Below, piece after piece: positions 7,047 through 12,331 of a DNA stretch of 12,331 nt. The notes beneath the pieces are model-generated. The model saw nothing but the letters and a program-made list of their open reading frames with translations. It did no database searches and was not told where the DNA came from. The translations under genes and the position numbers were made by a program. Origin of the DNA: Gammaproteobacteria bacterium (GTDB lineage Bacteria > Pseudomonadota > Gammaproteobacteria > Pseudomonadales > GM7GCV1); the NCBI GenBank assembly GCA_030830945.1, contig JAURLY010000233.1, positions 1 through 12,331 on the forward strand. Direction: 5' to 3'. Every line of letters begins with the position of its first letter. Position 1 is the first letter of the stretch.

Positions 7047-7532
7047 ATGACAACCATGAAAAGTAAATTTTTGACAGCCTTTGTGCTTTTAGCTGCTGCA
7101 TTTTCAAGCTCGGCACAGGATCTTTATCTGGGCGGTAATATTGGCTTCCTGCTATGGGATGACGAGCGTTTTTCAGGTTCCTCAAAAGGTGAAGCGATAA
7201 CAGGTGGCGTTCAATTAGGCTATGAGTTTAGTGAAATATATGCCGTCGAATTGTCTTCGCACTCAAGTTTGAATGGCCCGGATGCGGATCTATATTCCAT
7301 TAGTGGCTACCGATTTTATGGGGACCGATCAGACTGGAGTAAATACATTGTTGGTGGTTTGAGTTATGGCGATCCCCATAAATTTACCTATGCTAACGAC
7401 GACTCGACTTCACGCATTACTGCTGTTGGGTATGGTGAAGAGCGACCAGTAGCCAGCAATGATAGTGCAGCGGGTCGCGCCCAAAATCGAAGGGTAACCG
7501 GGGAACTGAGTTGGCGAGAAGAAGTAGAGTAA
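7047..7532 (+). CDS. OmpA-family outer membrane protein with in-frame internal deletion
   Basis: Residues 1-23 are a clear Sec signal peptide (KSK, hydrophobic core, SSSA) with likely cleavage before QDLYLGG. Residues 24 to about 117 alternate like outer-membrane beta-strands (LYLGGNIGFLLW, GGVQLGYEFS, YSISGYRFYG, KYIVGGLSYG), roughly the first half of an eight-strand barrel. Near residues 118-123 (bases 7398-7415) the frame enters the end of an OmpA C-terminal peptidoglycan-binding domain: SRITAVGYGEERPVASN, then AAGRAQNRRV with the conserved NRR. Missing are the remaining strands and most of the OmpA_C domain, including the segment carrying the diaminopimelate-binding Asp. 161 residues are present, where I would expect about 330-400. 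Neither barrel nor anchor should fold normally. AAGAAAGAGA (7031-7040) is the ribosome site. A terminator follows directly. Confidence 0.85.
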   Translation: MTTMKSKFLTAFVLLAAAFSSSAQDLYLGGNIGFLLWDDERFSGSSKGEAITGGVQLGYEFSEIYAVELSSHSSLNGPDADLYSISGYRFYGDRSDWSKYIVGGLSYGDPHKFTYANDDSTSRITAVGYGEERPVASNDSAAGRAQNRRVTGELSWREEVE

Positions 7533-7552
7533 GTAATAAGAAACATGTTAAT

Positions 7553-7578
7553 AACGGCGCTTTAGAAGCGCCGTTTTT
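7553..7578 (+). terminator. Rho-independent terminator after the OmpA-family gene
   Basis: Perfect 10-pair stem AACGGCGCTT (7553-7562) with AAGCGCCGTT (7566-7575), loop TAG, ending in a run of five T (7574-7578). It lies 20 bases after the stop and 32 bases before the sbcB start. Confidence 0.92.
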
Positions 7579-7610
7579 GTATTAGTGATCTGTGACGTAA
7601 AGGGATGGGT

Positions 7611-9050
7611 ATGGTCGAGACAATCTACTGGCACGATTACGAGACATTTGGAGCAAATCCTCCGCTTGATCGCCCCGCCCAGTTTGCCGGAATTCGCACC
7701 GATACAAACCTCGAAGTGATTGGCGACCCATTGATGGTTTACTGTAAACCTGTGGCGGATTGCCTGCCGAGCATTGATGCGTGCCTGATTACAGGCATCA
7801 CTCCGCAGTTAGCTGATGACAAAGGGCTTCCCGAGCCCGAATTTATGCGTCAGATTCACGCTGAATTTATACAGCCACAAACTTGTGGCGCCGGATATAA
7901 CAGCCTGCGTTTTGATGATGAAGTGACTCGTTATTCCCTGTATCGCAACTTCTACGATCCTTATGCTCGTGAATGGCAAAACGGCAACTCACGGTGGGAC
8001 ATTATCGATATGGTTCGACTGACCTATGCATTGCGTCCTGATGCACTCAAATGGCCCGAAAGAGAGGCCGGCGTGCCCAGCTTTCGTCTGGAAAGTTTGA
8101 GCGAGGCCAATGAACTTCAACATGAATCCGCGCACGATGCACTTTCCGATGTACTGGCGACCATTCAGTTGGCCAAGAGAATAAAAAATAGTGAACCAGG
8201 ATTGTACGATTACTGTTGGAACTCCCGGCGTAAAACGGAAGTTGCAAAGCAGATTGACCTGAAATCACATAAACCGCTTGTTCATGTATCGTCCAAAATT
8301 CCGGCAAGTCAGGGCTGTACAACCATCCTGATGCCTTTGGCTATGCACCCAACCAATAAAAATGCAGTTCTTTGTGTCGACCTCTGTGCAGAGGCTAGTC
8401 CATTACTCGATCTTAGTGCAGAGGCAGTCAGGGAGCGGCTTTATACTCGTCTGGACGACTTGGGCGAGAATGAGTCCAGAATTCCCTTAAAGGCAGTTCA
8501 TCTAAACCGTTGCCCGGTTTTGCTCCCACTGAAGACATTGGAGGAAGCCAATGCCAAGCGTCTGGGCATTGATTTATCCGTCGCGGAAACCAATTGGCAA
8601 ACTCTTCTGCAGAAGGTTCAGGAGGTAAGCAAAAAAGCCCAAATAGCGTTTGATTCTGATTTCGAGGAGAATTTGGATGCAGACTCAGCGTTGTATCAAG
8701 GGTTTATTCCTGATGCCGATCGGCATGTTGCGGAGCAAGTAATATCCGCTTCATCCCAAGACTTGGCTTCCCATACCTTTGTTTTTCAGGATAAGCGTCT
8801 CAATGAGCTTTTATTCCGGTATAAGGCTCGACATTTTAGTGAAATTCTTTCAGGTGAAGATCAGAAAGATTGGTTAGAGCAAGTTTGTGAGCGCCTGGAT
8901 TGGCCGCAACAGATTGACCGCTATGAGCAGGATCTAATGTCACGAGCTCGTCAGGAAACAGACAGCTCGAGGCTAAAAATACTTAAAGAATTGTCGGACT
9001 GGGCAGCGCAGCGGCGTAAGCTGTTTTGTGGCTCTGAAGCCATTAAATAA
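7611..9050 (+). CDS. sbcB: Exodeoxyribonuclease I (3'-5' ssDNA exonuclease)
   Basis: Processive 3'-5' exonuclease of single-stranded DNA that acts in recombination, mismatch repair and end trimming, usually with SSB. About 479 residues (E. coli 475) and collinear with the family. The DEDDh active site is intact: HDYETFG gives D9 and E11, RFDDEVTR gives D102, and HDALSDV gives H175 and D180 (numbered from 7611). The family blocks LDRPAQFAGIRTD, LITGITPQ, YRNFYDPYA, PSFRLE, KPLVHVS, RERLYT and NRCPVL are all present, covering the exonuclease, SH3-like and helical domains. ATG 7605 is also in frame, but the AAAGGG ribosome site (7599-7604) abuts it; spacing of six bases favours ATG 7611. The gene lies downstream of a terminator and probably has its own promoter. 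Confidence 0.97.
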   Translation: MVETIYWHDYETFGANPPLDRPAQFAGIRTDTNLEVIGDPLMVYCKPVADCLPSIDACLITGITPQLADDKGLPEPEFMRQIHAEFIQPQTCGAGYNSLRFDDEVTRYSLYRNFYDPYAREWQNGNSRWDIIDMVRLTYALRPDALKWPEREAGVPSFRLESLSEANELQHESAHDALSDVLATIQLAKRIKNSEPGLYDYCWNSRRKTEVAKQIDLKSHKPLVHVSSKIPASQGCTTILMPLAMHPTNKNAVLCVDLCAEASPLLDLSAEAVRERLYTRLDDLGENESRIPLKAVHLNRCPVLLPLKTLEEANAKRLGIDLSVAETNWQTLLQKVQEVSKKAQIAFDSDFEENLDADSALYQGFIPDADRHVAEQVISASSQDLASHTFVFQDKRLNELLFRYKARHFSEILSGEDQKDWLEQVCERLDWPQQIDRYEQDLMSRARQETDSSRLKILKELSDWAAQRRKLFCGSEAIK

Positions 9051-9125
9051 TTTTGGCAATGCATTTCGGGGGAATTTACCGGATAATGCGCGGCCAGGAA
9101 AAGACCGTAATAAAGGCACACACTC

Positions 9126-10133
9126 TTGGACTTTGTCGGCTCACACATACTCTCTATCGACCAGTTTGATCGCAGCGACATTGAAAAAATATTCGCTGTC
9201 GCCGACCGAATGGAACCCTACGCATTGCGGCGTAAAAAGACCCGGGTTCTGGAAGGCGCGATTCTCGGCAACATGTTCTTTGAACCTAGCACACGAACCC
9301 GCCTGAGTTTTGGGGCGGCGTTTAATTTATTGGGTGGGCAGGTTCGGGAAACGACAGGCTTTGCCAGCTCGGCACTGGTCAAGGGCGAATCGCTCTTTGA
9401 TACAGCGCGGGTCATCAGCGGCTACAGTGACATTATCTGTATGCGCCATCCAGAATCAGGCTCTGTTGCTGAGTTTTCCCAAGCCAGTCGGGTTCCAGTA
9501 ATCAATGGGGGCGATGGCTCAAACGAACACCCCACTCAGGCCTTGCTAGACCTCTATACCATCAAGCGTGAACTTGTTGACCGTGGCGCCGGCATTGATG
9601 GTTTGAAAATTGCCATGATTGGCGATCTAAAGTATGGCCGAACTGTGCACTCTCTAAGCCAGCTTTTGGGCCTATATAAAGATGTGGAAATTTATTTGGT
9701 TTCACCTAAAGAGCTGCGCATGCCGGACTATATTGAAGAGCGATTGCGCAAAGCAGGCCACCGACTGGTGGTTACCGAGAGCCTGGAAGAGGGTATAAAC
9801 AATGCCCAGATCGTCTATTCAACGAGAATTCAGGAAGAGCGGTTCAAATCGACCGAAGAAGCCGATCTTTATCGCGGCCGTTTCCGCATCAACCAAGCGA
9901 TTTATACGGCTAATTGCCAACCCAACACTGTCATCATGCATCCACTGCCGCGCGATAGCCGGGCCGAGGCCAATGAGCTGGATGGTGATCTGGATGCTAA
10001 CCCCAATCTGGCTATTTTCCGTCAGGCGGATAACGGTGTATTGGTTAGAATGGCCCTGTTTGCATTGATTTTAAAAGTAGATCATTTGTTAGAAAAATAC
10101 GAGCGTGAAGTCAGCTGGTTCACGCGCAAATAA
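9126..10133 (+). CDS. pyrB: Aspartate carbamoyltransferase (TTG start)
   Basis: Catalyses carbamoyl phosphate plus L-aspartate to N-carbamoyl-aspartate, the committed step of pyrimidine synthesis. The carbamoyl-phosphate motif FFEPSTRTR (residues 51-59), active-site loop Lys K86 (LVKGES), MRHP (R107, H108), GDGSNEHPTQ (130-138), GDLKYGRTVHS, the aspartate-binding TRIQEER (R234, Q236) and HPLPR (272-276) are all intact. 335 residues, longer than the 311 of E. coli PyrB through N- and C-terminal extensions. The start is TTG at 9126, with TAAAGG (9111-9116) 9 bases upstream; no in-frame ATG gives the expected N-terminus. A GATAAT (9082-9087) resembles a -10 but lacks a well-spaced -35. No pyrI or pyrC-like partner is adjacent. 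Ornithine carbamoyltransferase is excluded by the aspartate-type TRIQ and HPLPR motifs. Confidence 0.95.
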   Translation: MDFVGSHILSIDQFDRSDIEKIFAVADRMEPYALRRKKTRVLEGAILGNMFFEPSTRTRLSFGAAFNLLGGQVRETTGFASSALVKGESLFDTARVISGYSDIICMRHPESGSVAEFSQASRVPVINGGDGSNEHPTQALLDLYTIKRELVDRGAGIDGLKIAMIGDLKYGRTVHSLSQLLGLYKDVEIYLVSPKELRMPDYIEERLRKAGHRLVVTESLEEGINNAQIVYSTRIQEERFKSTEEADLYRGRFRINQAIYTANCQPNTVIMHPLPRDSRAEANELDGDLDANPNLAIFRQADNGVLVRMALFALILKVDHLLEKYEREVSWFTRK

Positions 10134-10154
10134 GCGATACCTTCTGGACGAATA

Positions 10155-11342
10155 GTGGAATTTAACTACGACGACATCAGGCCTTACAACGACTCTGAAG
10201 TAAGTACGGTTCTAGCGCGGTTGATAACTGATGACGAGTTTCTTCTTGCGGTAAAGGAATTACGGTTCAGGTGGTTACCAGGCTGGCTGTTCCCATTCGC
10301 AAAAAAAATCATTTCATCCCGCTTATCGCGTCGGATTTCGCAAATTCATAATGTTCATGATTTCCAGCTTTCGGTAGAGCGATACCTTAGCCATTGTCTT
10401 CTCGATACGAGCCGCGAACTGGAAGTGAATGTCGAACAAGCCCTGCATCCTAAAAAAAGCTATTTGTTCATGTCCAATCATCGTGACATTGCCATGGATC
10501 CTGCAATTTGCAATCTGGCTTGTCACAGAATGGGTTTGGGGACATTCCGTATAGCCATAGGGGATAACCTGCTGACAAAGCCATTTTCATCAGATCTGAT
10601 GCGACTGAACAAAAGTTTTATTGTTAAACGCAGTGTGGAAGGTCGACGAGAAAAGTTCATCGAGCTGCGGCGATTATCAGCCTATATCCGCGAGTCTATT
10701 TCAACGGATTTGGAATCAGTCTGGATCGCCCAAAGAGAGGGGCGGGCCAAGGATGGATGCGACAAAACCGATACCGCTTTAATCAAGATGTTAATGCTTT
10801 CGAAAGAGCAGGATCAGTTGTTTGGTGATGCACTTGGTAGCTTGCATATTATCCCTGTCAGTATTTCCTACGAATGGGACCCTTGTGATACGGCAAAAGC
10901 ACGGGAATTGGCGGCCAAATCGCGTGATGGTAATTACCAAAAAGGCCCGCATGAGGATATCTTGAGTATTGCCAATGGAATACAGGGCTGGAAGGGACGC
11001 ATTGATTTGCATTTCGGTACAGAAATCAGTGCCCAATTGGCTGATGCCGATGCAGTCGCCGCTGAAATTGACCGGCAAGTGGTAAAGAACTATCGGATTC
11101 AGCCCAGTAATGCCGTTGCTTATGAACGACTGGAGGGTAAATTGCCAGAAGTTAGCGAAAACTGGTTGGAAGAAGAGTTGGATGATGCGCGGAAAGAGCT
11201 GACAAAACGAATTAATTCCCTGTCTGACGATGCTGATGCCCAGAAAATGTTATTGCAGGCATATGCCAACCCGGTACTTGCCCGCCTTTCAGTAACTGAG
11301 GTCAAGGCAAAAGTGCCTGAGCCTAACGAACTCCCTCAATAA
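10155..11342 (+). CDS. PlsB/PlsC-type glycerolipid acyltransferase family protein
   Basis: Probable membrane-associated acyltransferase that moves an acyl group onto glycerol phosphate or lysophosphatidate. 395 residues. Block I is SNHRDIAMDP: His109 and Asp115, five residues apart rather than the usual four (NHx4D). Block II is NKSFIVKRS (R159) and block III is AQREGRAKDG (E195, G196, R197), resembling the EGGRSR motif of PlsB. VSISYEWDPC at about 238-247 fits block IV. The C-terminal 150 residues are charged, mostly helical by composition, with no assigned domain. Hydrophobic residues near the N-terminus (WLPGWLFPFAKKI, about 39-51) may be a membrane-associating helix. The start is GTG at 10155, 21 bases after the pyrB stop; no ATG lies nearby in frame and the ribosome site is weak, which suggests coupling to pyrB. 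The last 20 bases overlap the convergent protease gene. Substrate is not predictable. Confidence 0.85.
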   Translation: MEFNYDDIRPYNDSEVSTVLARLITDDEFLLAVKELRFRWLPGWLFPFAKKIISSRLSRRISQIHNVHDFQLSVERYLSHCLLDTSRELEVNVEQALHPKKSYLFMSNHRDIAMDPAICNLACHRMGLGTFRIAIGDNLLTKPFSSDLMRLNKSFIVKRSVEGRREKFIELRRLSAYIRESISTDLESVWIAQREGRAKDGCDKTDTALIKMLMLSKEQDQLFGDALGSLHIIPVSISYEWDPCDTAKARELAAKSRDGNYQKGPHEDILSIANGIQGWKGRIDLHFGTEISAQLADADAVAAEIDRQVVKNYRIQPSNAVAYERLEGKLPEVSENWLEEELDDARKELTKRINSLSDDADAQKMLLQAYANPVLARLSVTEVKAKVPEPNELPQ

Positions 11343-11859
11343 TTAGTTCATCTCCAGTTTGCCGCCATTCCAGGCTGGACAAGGCGGACATTCCAAGCAG
11401 CGCGAAGCCATCCATGTTCGGATTTATTGCAGCAGGTACCTGTCTCAACTCTATGTCACCAATGTTCAATTGATCGACCACTGTGGATTGCACCTGTACA
11501 TTGCCATTCGCTGTACTCACATAATAGCTATCTCCAGGAGTGAGGCCGGCAAGGCGTGCCTGTTCAGGAGTGAATACCAATTGACTGGCTCCGGTATCAA
11601 CAAGAAAAGTCACCGTTGCACCATTGACACTGGAATTCAGTAAATAGTGACCATTGGCATTTCGTTTCAAAATGACTTGGCTTTGCTCACCGACAATGCG
11701 TGTCTCAACATTTCGGTTGGGATTAATGCGGTTTTGTTCCCAATTGCCAAACAGATAAGCCATAACCGAGAGAATGATCAGCCAGCCTGCATAAAGCATC
11801 AGGCGCCCAGAGCCACCATGAGGATTAGGTTCGTTTTTATTCTGTGCTTGATCAGGCAT
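11323..11859 (-). CDS. Membrane-anchored retropepsin-like aspartic protease
   Basis: About 178 residues from the preferred start. A short polar cytosolic N-terminus (1-19) is followed by a transmembrane segment at about 20-38 (LMLYAGWLIILSVMAYLFG), a linker, then a single-lobe aspartic protease domain with catalytic FLVDTGASQLVF (D88). The flap-like region YYVSTANGNVQV and the C-terminal ALLGMSALSSLEW are typical of the clan AA gammaproteobacterial family. Such single lobes act as homodimers; the domain should sit in the periplasm. Substrates are unknown. ATG 11859 overlaps the end of the upstream ABC-transporter gene by 8 bases (ATGCCTGA), a classical translation-coupling arrangement; an in-frame ATG at 11883 is a less likely alternative. 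The stop at 11323-11325 lies inside the 3' end of the convergent acyltransferase gene. No terminator is visible. Confidence 0.9.
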   Translation of the reverse strand: MPDQAQNKNEPNPHGGSGRLMLYAGWLIILSVMAYLFGNWEQNRINPNRNVETRIVGEQSQVILKRNANGHYLLNSSVNGATVTFLVDTGASQLVFTPEQARLAGLTPGDSYYVSTANGNVQVQSTVVDQLNIGDIELRQVPAAINPNMDGFALLGMSALSSLEWRQTGDELIIEGVR

Positions 11860-12331
11860 TTTCCGGCTGACGAGGAAAAACAATCAGGTGGGGGGCATCA
11901 ATGCGCAGGCCATGCAAGGAGCCAATTTCATAGTCTTCGTGGCTGGGTAGCATGGTTTCAATGTAAAGGCCTGATGCCAATCTCAGTCGATAAAGGGTAT
12001 TCGTGCCAATAAAGAGTTTGCGCTCAATTTTCCCTTGAATTGAGCTGGCGGGGTCTATTCGCACATCATCAGGACGAACCAGCAATTCGACGGCACTCAT
12101 CTCATCCATGGGCGTCTGGCTGACTCCTTTGAGTTTTCCCAGCTCCGTTTGAACTTCCTCAGATCCGGTCACTTGGCCGGGAATGAAACTACCTCGCCCA
12201 ATAAAATTGGCGACAAACCGGTGTCCTGGGCGATGATAAAGGTTGTAGGCGGTGTCCCATTGATGGAGTTTGCCCGCGCGCATTACGCCAATACGATCGG
12301 CAACGGCGAATGCTTCTTCTTGATCATGAGT
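11852..12331 (-). CDS. ABC transporter ATP-binding protein, iron/spermidine type, 3' part only
   Basis: C-terminal 159 residues of an importer ATPase; the start and the Walker A, signature and Walker B motifs lie beyond 12331. The frame is open to the edge, beginning THDQEEAFAVADRIGVM, which contains the H-loop His that closes the nucleotide site. GKLHQWDTAYNLYHRPG and FVANFIGRGSFIPG mark the end of the nucleotide-binding domain. The last 110 or so residues form a TOBE-like domain (ELLVRPDDVRI) of the MalK/PotA/FbpC group. The wording IGRGSFIPG is most like ferric-iron (FbpC-type) members, but spermidine, putrescine or sulfate specificity cannot be excluded. The Met at 12283 is internal, not a start. 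The protease gene overlaps its last 8 bases. Confidence 0.92.
   Translation of the reverse strand, partial: THDQEEAFAVADRIGVMRAGKLHQWDTAYNLYHRPGHRFVANFIGRGSFIPGQVTGSEEVQTELGKLKGVSQTPMDEMSAVELLVRPDDVRIDPASSIQGKIERKLFIGTNTLYRLRLASGLYIETMLPSHEDYEIGSLHGLRIDAPHLIVFPRQPENA

Noticed and set aside
9028..9306. 92-residue plus-strand frame between sbcB and pyrB
   Set aside because: It overlaps the end of sbcB and the start of pyrB in another frame. The pyrB frame carries conserved sequence from 9126 on, and this frame has none.
12281..12283. Met at 12283 as the start of a short TOBE-only protein
   Set aside because: The frame continues upstream into an H-loop sequence (THDQEEA), so this Met is internal to a longer ATPase.

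Overview
The window looks like a piece of a gammaproteobacterial chromosome. GroEL ends in a GGMGGMM tail, SodB is Fe-type and very close in sequence to the enterobacterial enzyme, SbcB (exonuclease I) is a mainly gammaproteobacterial nuclease, and a membrane-anchored retropepsin follows an iron/spermidine-type ABC ATPase. A marine Pseudomonadales or Cellvibrionales-like host is my best guess, from gene content only. All genes belong to known families. I see no phage, IS element, CRISPR array, tRNA or rRNA, and no gene-free stretch over 300 bases.

Layout: (1) 1-1492, the 3' part of groEL and a strong terminator. (2) 1557-3840, a tight plus-strand cassette of a CHASE2/Ser-Thr kinase remnant, a PP2C phosphatase and an FHA protein, closed by a bidirectional terminator. 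(3) 3906-4484, sodB on the minus strand, divergent from (4) 4689-7004, a membrane-anchored coiled-coil protein of unknown role and a class I [4Fe-4S] fumarase. (5) 7047-7578, a shortened OmpA-family gene and its terminator. (6) 7611-9050, sbcB. (7) 9126-11342, pyrB (TTG start) and a PlsB/PlsC-type acyltransferase (GTG start). (8) 11323-12331, minus strand, the end of an ABC transporter ATPase gene overlapping a retropepsin-like protease gene; the protease gene converges on and overlaps the acyltransferase gene.

The most system-like part is the kinase-phosphatase-FHA cassette: writer, eraser and reader of Ser/Thr phosphorylation in one transcription unit, with no type VI secretion genes beside it here. 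Its kinase is damaged. The reading frame jumps from the start of a CHASE2 domain straight into the kinase catalytic loop, losing the rest of CHASE2, the membrane segments expected after it, the glycine-rich loop and the ATP-binding lysine. The OmpA-family gene shows the same lesion: its frame passes from the N-terminal barrel into the last part of the OmpA C-terminal domain. Two clean in-frame internal deletions within 6 kb, beside intact neighbours, are the main anomaly. They may be real deletions, population variants or assembly collapse; the sequence alone cannot decide.

SodB and the oxygen-sensitive class I fumarase sit close together, which fits an iron and oxidative-stress theme. The rest is ordinary housekeeping: protein folding, DNA repair, pyrimidine synthesis and lipid synthesis.
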